Source: Galactobacillus timonensis (GTDB lineage: Bacteria > Bacillota_I > Bacilli_A > Erysipelotrichales > Erysipelotrichaceae). Taken from it: a DNA stretch of 64,000 nucleotides. Below, one piece after another: positions 43,281 to 52,924 of the stretch (positions are counted from its first letter, which is position 1; the number at the start of each line of letters is the position of its first letter). The translations under genes were made by a program, and so were the position numbers. Where the stretch lies: NCBI RefSeq assembly GCF_900240265.1, contig NZ_LT964739.1, forward strand, positions 549,947-613,946, written 5' to 3'. Under the pieces are notes generated by a model, which did not search any database, was not told where the DNA came from, and saw nothing but the letters and a program-made list of their open reading frames with translations.

Positions 43281-44240
43281 TCAGGCCTTTACAGGTTCCG
43301 GCTGTTTCTTAGCTTTGCGCTTCTGATCAAACTTTACAACCTGGGCAGTGAACCACGGCGTCAGGAAGGCAGTCACAATGATGGCTGCCGCAATCTGTGC
43401 CGTCGCTGTCGGAGCGATGGCTGCGTACCGTGGATCCGCATCTGCCAGCGCATTCGGATTTGCGATGTTGGCACCGGCACAGCTCGAGATCGCGGCCGCG
43501 GCAGTTCCTTCATGGAAGATCAGCTCCTCCACAAGGACTGTCACAATACCGATCACAATCGTCGTAATTACACCCAGCAGAATTCCTGAGAGGCCGCCTG
43601 CCAGAAGCTGCTACAGCGACATGCCGCAGCCAAGAGCGAAGCCAACCATGATGATGATTGGCGTTGTACCCTGCGAAAGTACCGGCTTCAGACCAGGGAA
43701 TAATGCCACAATCACAATACCCAGAACTAACGGAAGGAATGAACCGATCAATGCGCCAGCCGAAATCGACGCAAGACCAGCCGAGCTCAGCGCAATCATC
43801 GTCACAATCGGTCCCACCGAAAGATCCGTGATCGCAACAGCACCCTTATCAGAATCATCGCCCATCGTCGCCACAATGCCGCTGTACAGCGCATTGTTTG
43901 CCGCACCGGCTGCACCGATGATGGCCAGCGACGAAAGTCCAAAGATATTGTCATTGAACAGGAACGCCGCCGCATAGCCCAGCAGCACTGCCAGCACGAT
44001 CTTGGTCAGAATGATGACCGTACCCTTTGCCACAGCTCTGCCAGTTGAACGGATGTTCATCGACGCTCCAATGAAGAACAGGAACACACCAACTAACGGC
44101 GCCGTACCGTTCTTCGTCATTGCGGCCCAGAAGCTGCCGATTTCAAGGAACTGCGGCACAAACGAATTCAGCAGAACGCCGATCACCATCGGAACAACGA
44201 TAGTGTCGCCCGGAAACCTTTTATAGTGAAACTTATGCAT
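43281..44240 (-). pseudogene. kdgT: 2-keto-3-deoxygluconate permease with in-frame amber
   Basis: The combined frame of about 319 codons matches the length and membrane pattern of KdgT (HKFHYKRFPGDTIVVPMVIGVLLN at the start, GALIGSFLPLVLGIV, then GCGMSL). A single TAG at 43611-43613 interrupts it, after which QLLAGGLSGILLGV and the C-terminal EGTAAAAISSCAGANIANP continue in the same frame. It would import KDG from pectin or glycosaminoglycan breakdown by proton symport. It follows the SDR gene by 8 bp. The TAG probably inactivates it, unless suppressed or a sequencing error. Confidence 0.8.
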
Positions 44241-44248
44241 AACGACGA

Positions 44249-44992
44249 TCAATCCAGAACGATACCGCCGTCGCAGTCACCGATCTCACCGTTGACAAAG
44301 CTCGCCGCATCACTTGCGAAGAACAGAATCATCTGTGCCGGCTCACTCGGATCTGCAGCACGTCCCAGCGGAATCATCGAGATGATCCGCTTCTGCATCT
44401 CTTCCGTCAAAGCAGAAGTCATCGGCGTCTTCGTCAGAGACGGGCAGACAGCGTTGCACGAAATATGATATTTGCCGCCTTCCTTTGCAATTGCCTTCGT
44501 CAGACCAATGACGCCAGCCTTCGAAGCAGCGTACGCACTCGTACCCATCAGACCGCCGCCGATCTTGCCCGCAACCGACGCAACGTTCACGATACGGCCG
44601 CCGCCATGTTCCATAAAGTAAGGATAGATAGCGGAGCACATCGTAAACACACCGGTCAGATTGATGCGGATTACCTTCTCCCATTCCGCATCCGTCACAT
44701 CCTGGAACTGCGGACGGGAAATGATACCGGCAACGTTGATCTCAACATCCACCTTCGGATGATCCTTCAGAACCTGTACCATTACCGCACGGATATTCTG
44801 CGGATTGCCGCAGTCAATCTTATAGGCATCCGCATTGCCAAGCTGCTCCGCAGCCTTCTTTGCCTTCTCTTCATTGAGATTCAGAATCACCGCATGGCCG
44901 CCGCCTTCAACGACACCCTTGGCAACCTGATAGCCAATACCCTGTGCAGCACCTGTGATCACAACTGTCTTACCTTCAAAATCCCACTTCAT
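44249..44992 (-). CDS. SDR family oxidoreductase, KduD/FabG-like
   Basis: 247 residues from MKWDFEGKTVVITGAAQGIG (AAAGGAGAAG upstream). TGAAQGIG binds NAD(P), then NVAGIISRPQFQD, the catalytic Ser in NVASVAGK and YAASKAGV (Tyr, Lys). Beside kdgT, the likeliest substrate is a keto-sugar acid (2-deoxy-D-gluconate 3-dehydrogenase, KduD role). A FabG-like activity cannot be excluded from sequence alone. Confidence 0.88.
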   Translation of the reverse strand: MKWDFEGKTVVITGAAQGIGYQVAKGVVEGGGHAVILNLNEEKAKKAAEQLGNADAYKIDCGNPQNIRAVMVQVLKDHPKVDVEINVAGIISRPQFQDVTDAEWEKVIRINLTGVFTMCSAIYPYFMEHGGGRIVNVASVAGKIGGGLMGTSAYAASKAGVIGLTKAIAKEGGKYHISCNAVCPSLTKTPMTSALTEEMQKRIISMIPLGRAADPSEPAQMILFFASDAASFVNGEIGDCDGGIVLD

Positions 44993-45008
44993 AGTTCTTC
45001 TCCTTTGT

Positions 45009-45029
45009 GCATATATGACAAATATATGC
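45009..45029. promoter_or_regulatory. Operator-like palindrome upstream of the SDR-kdgT operon
   Basis: Perfect 8-bp arms GCATATAT/ATATATGC with a 5-bp spacer, just upstream of the SDR ribosome binding site and between divergent genes. Confidence 0.5.
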
Positions 45030-45167
45030 GAACCTTTCACAAGCTTATTCACGCCTTTATTTTCCGGCTGTTCATGAGTTCTTTTCGGTTACACCAATCA
45101 TGTTACTGAACTTATGAAGATTTTCACTATTATCGTTTCCTAATTTTTATGGGATGATTTGTGCATC

Positions 45168-46250
45168 ATGAACAATGAAGATTATCAGCTGGTTGAAGTA
45201 CTTCTGACGGACAAGGACATCGACCATAACACTGAAACCTGCGCCGCCTATCTTGGCTGTCCCATTGTGGTCATCGCACCATCCCTGGCCATCGTTTCCT
45301 GGTCAAGGAATCTCGAGTTACCCGATCCGATCTGGATCAACGCCGTCAAGCGCGGGTACATCACCATCGAATTCGGTGCCACTCTCAGCCACTGGCTCAA
45401 CGATCCCAGTCACCCAAACCAGATGACCATCGACGAAATCCCGCCCTACCGCCGCCGCTTCTACCGTCTCGTCTTCCATGATCGTCTTGTCGGCTATCTC
45501 AATCTCGGCGAAAACCGCACTTCCTTTGAAGATATTCCTGAAGAAAAGAACCGCATCGTACGCCGCTTCTTTGAGCGCATCCTATCGGAGCGTTCCTATT
45601 CCTCACAGTCATCTACCACGACTGCCGAAGATATCGTCACAGGTCTGCTCAATGAGCAGTTCGTTGACCGCCTTCACTTCCTTGAAATGGTATCCGGCAC
45701 CGGTCTCGATAACGTTGCCGCAAAGCAGTGCCTGAGCATCACTTCATCTGAAATCCAAAGCTACAACGCCGGCGAAGATACGTTCCGCGACGAGCTGCAC
45801 AGTCTCTTTCCTTCCTGCATCACTGCCATTGCCCAGGACCATCTCCTCGTCCTGTTATTCCCGGATCAGGGCATGCCGGTTTCCAAAGTCACCGCGTGGC
45901 TCAGAAAGCACAGGGCAGCCGCTGGCCTCTCTGCCCCTTTCCACGACCTCTATCAGCTTCGACAGTATGATCATCAGGCATCCTTTGCCCGCATCCATGG
46001 CAGCGAAGAAGGACCATTGAAGACGTATCGAAGCTGCCAGCACCTCGACCTCCTCTATTCCCTGTCCAAAGAAGACATCGCCCCTTATATCAGTGAAGAG
46101 AGCCGCCGCCTCCATGTCCAGCGCAACACCATCGCCTACCGCCTCGATCACATCCGTACCACCCGCCTTGACCTCGACGACCCCTGGCTACAGCAGGAGT
46201 ATTGCATCTCGTGCGAACTTCTGCAGATCGAAAGCGAAAAACAAAGCTGA
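45168..46250 (+). CDS. CdaR/PucR-family transcriptional regulator
   Basis: 360 residues from MNNEDYQLVEVLL. The first 150 residues are a sensor-like domain. The C-terminus has the family's HTH_30 segment (EESRRLHVQRNTIAYRLDHIRTTRLDLDD), as in sugar-diacid regulators and PucR. It is divergent from the SDR-kdgT pair and probably controls it in response to a sugar acid. Confidence 0.82.
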   Translation: MNNEDYQLVEVLLTDKDIDHNTETCAAYLGCPIVVIAPSLAIVSWSRNLELPDPIWINAVKRGYITIEFGATLSHWLNDPSHPNQMTIDEIPPYRRRFYRLVFHDRLVGYLNLGENRTSFEDIPEEKNRIVRRFFERILSERSYSSQSSTTTAEDIVTGLLNEQFVDRLHFLEMVSGTGLDNVAAKQCLSITSSEIQSYNAGEDTFRDELHSLFPSCITAIAQDHLLVLLFPDQGMPVSKVTAWLRKHRAAAGLSAPFHDLYQLRQYDHQASFARIHGSEEGPLKTYRSCQHLDLLYSLSKEDIAPYISEESRRLHVQRNTIAYRLDHIRTTRLDLDDPWLQQEYCISCELLQIESEKQS

Positions 46251-46302
46251 TTTTCATAAACCATCGCTATACTGAATAGGAACGTATCAAAGGAGAAACG
46301 CT

Positions 46303-47694
46303 ATGTCAGAACAGATCGATCAGAGACATCTCAAAGAAATTCTCCAGATTATAGAGACCACCGAAAACCCGGAGCAGCTCCGCGACAAACTCGACGACTA
46401 CCATGAATATGATATCGGTGCCGTACTGCCGCAGCTGACGAAGGAACAGCGCATCAAGCTTGTGCGCTCCCTCGATCTGCCCCGGCTCGCTGATATCTTT
46501 GAATATCTTGAAACCGAGGACGCCGAAGACTACCTCGAAGAACTGCCTGACGACCTGGCGGCACGCATCCTTTCCGCAATGGAAGTGGATGATGCCGTCG
46601 ACTTTCTGAAGAACACCGTCAGCGAAAAGAAAGAGTCATGGCTCTCGCACATGAACATCGATGTCCGCGAAAACCTGACCAAACTCGCGGCATACGAAGA
46701 AGATACGATCGCATCCCGTATGACGACCAACTTCATCACCGTCCATACCGGATCCACCGTACCCGAAGCCATGAAACAGGTCGTAGCCCAGGCCGCGACC
46801 CACGACAACATCTCAACTATTTACGCCGTCAATGAAAAAGGCATCTTTGCCGGCGCCTTCTCATTGAAGGATCTGATCATCGCCCGCAAGGATACACCTT
46901 TGTCTGACATCATCGTCACCGCCTATCCTTCGGTCTATGCGACGGAAAAGATCTCTGATGTCCTCTCGTTGATTGAAAACTATTCCGAGGAATCGATCCC
47001 TGTCCTCTCCCGCGACAACAAAATTCTCGGCGTCGTCACCGCAAGCGACGTCGTCGAAGTCGTCGATGACGAAATGGGTGATGATTACGCAAAACTCGGC
47101 GGTCTCGGTGAAGAAGAAGATCTCAACGAACCGGTCAAGGAAAGCGTACGCAAACGTCTCCCGTGGCTCATCCTGCTGTTGTTCCTGGGGATGGTCGTGT
47201 CCTCGGTTGTCTCAGCTTATGAAACCGTCGTCGCACGGCTCACCATCATCATGGCCTTCCAGTCCATGATCCTCGACATGTCCGGCAACGTCGGCACCCA
47301 GTCGCTTGCCGTCACGATCCGTGTCCTCATGGATGAAAACCTCCAGTCCAGCGCCAAAGGAAAGCTGCTGCGCAAAGAGATGGAAACCGGCCTCATCAAC
47401 GGCCTCATCCTCGGCGTCATCGCCTTCTTCGGCGCCGGCATCTATATTGTTCTGGCCAAGCACTATACCTTTGCCCAGGCCTTCCTGGTATCCGGCTGTA
47501 TCGGTGCCAGCCTCATCCTCGCCATGTTCATATCGAGCATGGTAGGAACCGTCGTCCCGATGTTCTTTAAGAAGATCGGCGTCGACCCGGCGGTCGCCTC
47601 CGGGCCGCTCATCACAACCATCACCGACCTTGTCGGTGTCGTCAGCTATTATTCCCTCGCCTGGATTATGCTGGACCGCTTCACATCCATGTGA
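46303..47694 (+). CDS. mgtE: Magnesium transporter MgtE
   Basis: 463 residues. The acidic N domain (1-130, helical repeats EDYLEELPDDLAARIL), two CBS domains (about 135-255) and a five-helix C-terminal channel (about 285-460) with TMVLSAYETVVARLTIIMAF and GNVGTQSLAVTIRVL, which hold the Mg pore. AAAGGAG precedes the ATG. No Mg-responsive leader is obvious in the short 5' region. Confidence 0.95.
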   Translation: MSEQIDQRHLKEILQIIETTENPEQLRDKLDDYHEYDIGAVLPQLTKEQRIKLVRSLDLPRLADIFEYLETEDAEDYLEELPDDLAARILSAMEVDDAVDFLKNTVSEKKESWLSHMNIDVRENLTKLAAYEEDTIASRMTTNFITVHTGSTVPEAMKQVVAQAATHDNISTIYAVNEKGIFAGAFSLKDLIIARKDTPLSDIIVTAYPSVYATEKISDVLSLIENYSEESIPVLSRDNKILGVVTASDVVEVVDDEMGDDYAKLGGLGEEEDLNEPVKESVRKRLPWLILLLFLGMVVSSVVSAYETVVARLTIIMAFQSMILDMSGNVGTQSLAVTIRVLMDENLQSSAKGKLLRKEMETGLINGLILGVIAFFGAGIYIVLAKHYTFAQAFLVSGCIGASLILAMFISSMVGTVVPMFFKKIGVDPAVASGPLITTITDLVGVVSYYSLAWIMLDRFTSM

Positions 47695-47699
47695 AGCTC

Positions 47700-48935
47700 T
47701 CAGCGATTATAAATTTTTGAAACCGCATTGCGGTGCAGCCCGATGAAAATGACGGCCGCACCCGCACATGCCAGCATATACAGCAGGATCACCAGCCGCG
47801 AACCGACCGTCTGTGACAATGCGCCGCCGCTCACTTCACCAATCAGTGCGCCGGCCGTATTAAGCATATTGAAGGCGCCGTTGAAGCGGCCCTTTTTTTC
47901 GTCCGGAACATAGGCCTGCGTCCCCGATACCCGGATCGTATAACTCGTAATGCCAAGTACACCGCTCACAAAGCACAGCACCGCCATCACCGGCACCGGG
48001 CAGAACAGATACAGACCCTCAATCAGATTCGTGGCCACATACACAAACAGCGCAATTTCATACTTCTTCTGCCGCCTCATCGTATGGCGGTAGTGATAGT
48101 TGCCGCCCAGCGCCCGTCCCAGAAGTGCCATACCCCAGACGACCATATATACATATTCCCCATTGGCATACGTCTCACGGAAATACGGCAGCGTCAGCGC
48201 CGTCGAACAGCCGCCGACAATTGAGGAAGCCGCAAAGTAGAGCGTCACATACCACAGCCCTCTTTCAGAATGCAGATACTGCATCCCCTCTTTCATATCT
48301 TTTATGACCTGCCGCGCCGCCTTTGTCTCGCTGCGCGTATTGCGCTGACGCGCAATGTATTTCTCATCGGCGCCAATCCGAGTCTCCATGCTCGCGGCAA
48401 GAAAGAAGCTGATCGCATCAATCACAAACACCGGCGCAATGCCCCATCGATTGTAGACAAACGCCGCCACCGGGACCATAACCGCACTGATCGTTTCCAG
48501 AATGGCCGCAATCGAATAGGCACGCTGATAGTTTTCTTCCGCCACCAGTAACGGATAAAAGCTGTCATAGGCAACAGCATAGATGCTCGAAATCGAGCCG
48601 ATCAAAAATAGATAAATACCAAGAAGCAGCGGCGAAAAATGATTTGTTGCCACCAGCAGGGCCGCCAGCCCATAGAGACCCGCCGAAAGAAAATCAAGCA
48701 TATAGATGGCACGCTTGCGCGAAAAGCGATCCAGAATCGCTCCCGAAATCAGGGGCATCACAATCTGGGGCACCGTGTAGATCGCCAGACAGATGGAATA
48801 GAGAAAGGTCGACCCCGTATAGTCCAGCACCATGAGACTGGCCGCAAAGCCCGTCAGCGCATTGCCAAACATCGAAATAACGGTGCCTACCGTTATGATC
48901 GCAAAATCGTGTGTCCACAGTTTCTTCGCTTCCAT
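47700..48935 (-). CDS. MFS transporter
   Basis: 411 residues from MEAKKLWTHDFAIITVGTVI with about 12 membrane segments. The MFS motif A-like DRFSRKRAIYMLDFLSAG lies in the first cytoplasmic loop and a second PDEKKGRFNGAFNML in the central one. It resembles macrolide-efflux/enterobactin-exporter-like MFS. The ATG comes 6 nt after a TATAAT, so the mRNA may be almost leaderless; a longer upstream frame is unlikely. Confidence 0.85.
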   Translation of the reverse strand: MEAKKLWTHDFAIITVGTVISMFGNALTGFAASLMVLDYTGSTFLYSICLAIYTVPQIVMPLISGAILDRFSRKRAIYMLDFLSAGLYGLAALLVATNHFSPLLLGIYLFLIGSISSIYAVAYDSFYPLLVAEENYQRAYSIAAILETISAVMVPVAAFVYNRWGIAPVFVIDAISFFLAASMETRIGADEKYIARQRNTRSETKAARQVIKDMKEGMQYLHSERGLWYVTLYFAASSIVGGCSTALTLPYFRETYANGEYVYMVVWGMALLGRALGGNYHYRHTMRRQKKYEIALFVYVATNLIEGLYLFCPVPVMAVLCFVSGVLGITSYTIRVSGTQAYVPDEKKGRFNGAFNMLNTAGALIGEVSGGALSQTVGSRLVILLYMLACAGAAVIFIGLHRNAVSKIYNR

Positions 48936-49083
48936 TAATCCATTATAGCGGCGCAGAATGTATGATTCCCAAGTCCTCTTCCACCTATTTTTCATTTTCA
49001 GAAAACTGTTTCGGCATTCTCTGAAACGAAACCCCCGATCATAGCAGGCACAACAAAAAATGGAGCCATTATCATATTTCACA

Positions 49084-49135
49084 TTGTTTTCACATTTCAG
49101 ATACACATATAATGAGCTTGCGTTTTCGAAAACGC
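49084..49135 (+). promoter_or_regulatory. Promoter and palindromic operator of the phn-type ABC operon
   Basis: TTGTTT (49084-49089), an 18-bp spacer and a perfect TATAAT (49108-49113). A perfect 16-bp palindrome GCGTTTTCGAAAACGC (49120-49135) sits on the predicted transcription start, 3 bp before GGAGG. Confidence 0.65.
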
Positions 49136-49145
49136 TGGAGGAAAA

Positions 49146-50267
49146 ATGAACTTTAAAAAGCTCTCAGTATCACTGCTCGCAATGGCAATGCTGGCAGGCT
49201 GCGGATCTTCTTCCGCATCTGCGACCGCTTCTGCAGCATCCGCAACAGACGGTTCCGCTTCCAAGGGTTCCATCGATGTTCTGAAGATGCAGTTTGTTCC
49301 GTCCCGTGACGCAGAAACCATTCTGCAGGGCACATCCAAGCTCCCGGAGCTGCTGAAGGAACAGATGGCCAAGCGCGGATATGACATCGGCGATATTGAA
49401 ATCACTGTCGGTGCCGGATCTGACTACAACGTTACCGGCGAAGCTCTGGCTTCCGGTTCCGTTGACGTCGCATGGCTGCCTGCTTCGACCTATGCAAACT
49501 ATTCCGATGATACGACGCTTGCCCTGACGGCTACCCGTGATGCTCTGAGCAATGACTCCGAGGATCCGAAGACCTGGAACGGCGAAGCCAACGCTACGAC
49601 GCGTGTCGCCGGCCAGCCGGTTACCTACTACCGCGGCCTGATGTATGCAGGACCGTCCGAGAACGGACGCAAGATTGCTGCCAAGGTCGAGGCCGGTGAG
49701 GAAATCACCTGGGACGATCTCAACTCCTGCAGCTGGGCAGTCGCTTCCACAACGTCTTCCTCGGGCTATATCTTCCCGACACTGTGGCTCATGAAGAACT
49801 ACGACGGCAAGACCCTGGCAGATCTTGCTCACACAACACAGCTCTCCTATCCGCAGGCATTCGCTCAGGCAGCTGCTGAGACGATCGATATCGTCCTCTG
49901 CTACGCTGACGGTCGTATGGACTATGAAGATGACTGGACCCGTCCGACAACCGAAACCGATGATTCCGGCAACCAAGGCTTCGGACGCTCCGCTTCCATC
50001 TATGATGAGATGTCCGTCTTCGCTGTTACGGATCCGATCTACAACGATACCGTCTGCCTGACCAAGAATCCGGCTGCCGGCCACGAAGTAGTCGCTACGG
50101 ATGACTTCCTGTCCGCATTCCAGGATGCCATGATCGAGATCGCAGGCACCGATGAAGGCAAGGAGATCATCTCCGTCTACAGCCACACCGGCTATCTCAA
50201 GGGCGATCCTGCCAACTACGAAGATCTCAAGACGGGTCTTGAGACTGTCGCAGCAGCCAACGAGTAA
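49146..50267 (+). CDS. phnD: Phosphonate/phosphite-type ABC transporter substrate-binding lipoprotein
   Basis: 373 residues with lipobox LAGC (about 16-19). The PhnD-like fold shows MQFVPSRDAETI at the start of the mature part, SGSVDVAWLPASTY, YYRGLMYAG and a late PIYNDTVCLTKNPA. It captures a phosphonate, phosphite or related anion outside the cell. First gene of the four-gene transporter operon. Confidence 0.9.
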   Translation: MNFKKLSVSLLAMAMLAGCGSSSASATASAASATDGSASKGSIDVLKMQFVPSRDAETILQGTSKLPELLKEQMAKRGYDIGDIEITVGAGSDYNVTGEALASGSVDVAWLPASTYANYSDDTTLALTATRDALSNDSEDPKTWNGEANATTRVAGQPVTYYRGLMYAGPSENGRKIAAKVEAGEEITWDDLNSCSWAVASTTSSSGYIFPTLWLMKNYDGKTLADLAHTTQLSYPQAFAQAAAETIDIVLCYADGRMDYEDDWTRPTTETDDSGNQGFGRSASIYDEMSVFAVTDPIYNDTVCLTKNPAAGHEVVATDDFLSAFQDAMIEIAGTDEGKEIISVYSHTGYLKGDPANYEDLKTGLETVAAANE

Positions 50268-50360
50268 TTCGCATCACACAATAAATCAAACCATCGAGGC
50301 GGGTTGAACTTCAGCCCGCCTTCTTCATAGATTAAAATGGATCACAGCAGGAGATAGAAC

Positions 50361-51140
50361 ATGATTGAGTTTAAAGACGTATCCAAAACATATCCCAACG
50401 GAACCAAGGGTCTTCAGCACGTTAACCTCAAGATTGATCAGGGCGAGTTCGTTGCCATCATCGGCCTCTCCGGTGCCGGCAAATCGACACTGATCCGTAC
50501 CATCAACCGTATGATTGATATTACGGACGGCCAGCTGATCGTTGACGGGACCGACGTCATGACCCTCAAGGGGAAGGATCTGCGCCGCTTCCGCCGCCAC
50601 ATCGGCATGATCTTCCAGTCCTTCAACCTGATCACCCGTTCCACCGTCATTAACAACGTTCTTACTTCCTATGTCCCGGACATGCCCTGGTATAAGGTGC
50701 TCTTCGGCATCTATTCCAAGGAACAGAAGATGAAGGCACTCGAAAACCTCGACAAGGTCCAGATCCTCGACAAGGCATATTCCCGCTGCGACGAACTGTC
50801 CGGCGGCCAGATGCAGCGTGTAGCGCTGGCCCGTACATTGACGCAGAATCCTTCGATCATCCTGGCCGATGAGCCGGTCGCATCGCTGGATCCGATCATG
50901 GCCGACGTCGTCATGAGCGACTTTGCCCGCATTAACAAGGATATGAATATCTCGATCCTGCTCAACATCCATCACGTCGATCTCGCCCTCAAGTATGCGA
51001 CACGCGTCATCGGCATCCGTGCCGGCCACGTCGTCTATGACGGCCCCACCAGCAACGTAACAAAGGAAGTGCTCGACGAAGTCTACAACGGCAAGGAAGT
51101 CCCCAAGTCCACGGACCCTAATACGGCAGAGGTACACTGA
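50361..51140 (+). CDS. phnC: Phosphonate-type ABC transporter ATP-binding protein
   Basis: 259 residues: Walker A GLSGAGKST, Q-loop, signature LSGGQMQRVALARTL, Walker B IILADEPVASLDP (usual Glu present), H-loop NIHHVDLA. PhnC-type by neighbours and length. The ATG of the next gene overlaps its stop. Confidence 0.93.
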   Translation: MIEFKDVSKTYPNGTKGLQHVNLKIDQGEFVAIIGLSGAGKSTLIRTINRMIDITDGQLIVDGTDVMTLKGKDLRRFRRHIGMIFQSFNLITRSTVINNVLTSYVPDMPWYKVLFGIYSKEQKMKALENLDKVQILDKAYSRCDELSGGQMQRVALARTLTQNPSIILADEPVASLDPIMADVVMSDFARINKDMNISILLNIHHVDLALKYATRVIGIRAGHVVYDGPTSNVTKEVLDEVYNGKEVPKSTDPNTAEVH

Positions 51141-51985
51141 TGTCCGAAGTCGACGTTCGCAAAGCCCCTCTGTTTGACCGCATCTTCAAGCCGCAGCTCG
51201 TTACGCTGCCCAACGGTCATACGGTCAACCGGCCCCGCTCCCGCGGACCGCTGATCGCTGTCGTCCTGATCATTGTCGTCGCCGTATGTCTGAAGGTGAC
51301 CGGCTTCAACTGGTCCACCCTCACATCGCGAATCTCCAAGATGGGCGAAATTCTTGCCCAGATCTTCCGCCCCGACTTCAACTATGCACACTCCGTCTGG
51401 CAGCCTCTGATCGATACGATTCAGATGTCGCTGCTCGGCACCTTTGTCGGATGCCTGCTGGCTCTGCCCCTTGCGATTATCGCTTCCAGCAACATCGTCC
51501 ATAACAGAGTCGTTCTCTCGATTGTGCGTCTGTTCCTAGCGATTGTTCGCTCCGTTCCGACCCTGGTCATCGCCAATATCTGTGCATTAATCTTCGGCCT
51601 TGGTACCTTTGCCGGCTTCCTTGCGATTACGATCTTTACCATCGGCGTCGTCTCCAAGATGCTCTACGAGTCGATCGAGACGATTGACATGAAGCCGTAT
51701 GAGGCGATGACAAGCTTCGGCGCCAGCACGATGGCAGCCTTCTGGGCAGCATGCATGCCCCAGATCCTGCCGACGTATCTTTCGCACTGCCTGTACTGCT
51801 TCGAGATGAATGTACGTGCCGCATCGATTCTTGGCTACGTCGGCGCCGGCGGTCTTGGCATCCTGATTTCGGAACGTGTCGGCTGGCGTGACTACAGCGG
51901 ACTCGGCATGGTCCTGCTGGCACTGTTTGTTCTCGTCGTTGCGATTGACTTCTTCTCTGACTGGCTGCGTTCCAAGCTTTCCTGA
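51140..51985 (+). CDS. phnE: Phosphonate-type ABC transporter permease (first)
   Basis: 281 residues with five to six helices after a cytoplasmic N-terminus. The EAA-type coupling loop YEAMTSFGASTMAAFWAACMPQIL contacts the ATPase, followed by the ILGYVGAGGLGILI segment typical of PhnE. It overlaps phnC by one base. Confidence 0.92.
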   Translation: MSEVDVRKAPLFDRIFKPQLVTLPNGHTVNRPRSRGPLIAVVLIIVVAVCLKVTGFNWSTLTSRISKMGEILAQIFRPDFNYAHSVWQPLIDTIQMSLLGTFVGCLLALPLAIIASSNIVHNRVVLSIVRLFLAIVRSVPTLVIANICALIFGLGTFAGFLAITIFTIGVVSKMLYESIETIDMKPYEAMTSFGASTMAAFWAACMPQILPTYLSHCLYCFEMNVRAASILGYVGAGGLGILISERVGWRDYSGLGMVLLALFVLVVAIDFFSDWLRSKLS

Positions 51986-51994
51986 GGTGACTCC

Positions 51995-52816
51995 ATGAGT
52001 GAAAAGAAACTGACAGTTGAAGAAATGTATGAGGCACAGCCCCATCATCTTGTCCGCAACATTATCATCTTCGCCATTGTTCTGATCCTTGTAATCTGGA
52101 GCCGCAGCGGCATCGACTTCAACGGCGTGTCGCAGGGCGTCAAGATTGCACAGGGCACGATCTACGGTCTGGTGCATCCGGACTGGAAACAGTTCACCGA
52201 CATGACGGAAACCGGTATTCTCTACCTGATGTTCCAGACGATCGCCATTGCCATTCTCGGCACACTGTTCGGCGGCATCCTTGCGATTCCGGTTTCCTTC
52301 CTGGCATCGAACAACATCGTTCCGCGTCCCGTCGCCGTCATCTTCCGTGTCCTGATTCTTCTGATCCGTACCATCCCGTCCCTTGTGTGGGCTCTGATGT
52401 GGATCCGTGTTACGGGACCGGGTGCCTTCTGCGGCGTCGTTACGCAGTCCATCTGCTCGATCGGCATGATTTCAAAGATGTACATCACCGCCATTGAAGA
52501 TCTTGATACGGGCATCCTCGATGCCCTGGACGCAGCCGGCTGCTCCACGTTCCAGAAGATCCGCTGCGGCGTCCTGCCCCAGCTGTCCGCATCGTTCATT
52601 TCGACAGTGATCTACCGCTTCGATATCAACCTGAAGGATGCGACAATCCTGGGCCTCATCGGTGCCGGCGGCATCGGTTCCGCCCTTGTCATTGCGATCA
52701 ATGCGATGCGCTGGACGCAGGTCGGTGCCTATTTGCTGGCACTGATCATTGCGGTCATCATCATCGAATACTTCTCGACCAAGATCCGCATGCGCCTGGC
52801 GGGCGGCCGTCAGTAA
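51995..52816 (+). CDS. phnE: Phosphonate-type ABC transporter permease (second)
   Basis: 273 residues. Paralogue of the previous gene with the loop LDALDAAGCSTFQKIRCGVLPQL and ILGLIGAGGIGSALV. Together the two probably form a heterodimeric channel. No C-P lyase genes are present, so the cargo may be a simple anion or a phosphonate metabolised elsewhere. Confidence 0.92.
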   Translation: MSEKKLTVEEMYEAQPHHLVRNIIIFAIVLILVIWSRSGIDFNGVSQGVKIAQGTIYGLVHPDWKQFTDMTETGILYLMFQTIAIAILGTLFGGILAIPVSFLASNNIVPRPVAVIFRVLILLIRTIPSLVWALMWIRVTGPGAFCGVVTQSICSIGMISKMYITAIEDLDTGILDALDAAGCSTFQKIRCGVLPQLSASFISTVIYRFDINLKDATILGLIGAGGIGSALVIAINAMRWTQVGAYLLALIIAVIIIEYFSTKIRMRLAGGRQ

Positions 52817-52870
52817 GCGGACGATAAGCAGCCGCTCTTGCACCAGTACATCAATACCAAAGAATCTCCA

Positions 52871-52909
52871 AACCCGGCCGGATGAAAAAATTCATCCGGC
52901 CGGGTTTCT
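52871..52909 (+). terminator. Strong terminator of the phn-type operon
   Basis: A perfect 16-bp stem AACCCGGCCGGATGAA with an AAAA loop and a T-rich tail (TTTCTTTCC). Confidence 0.92.
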
Positions 52910-52924
52910 TTCCTTCACTTGTTG

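Noticed and set aside
43281..43613. Stop-codon reassignment of TAG in this organism
   Set aside because: TAG appears to be the genuine stop of the GIY-YIG gene, and the two internal TAGs lie in genes likely to be decaying.
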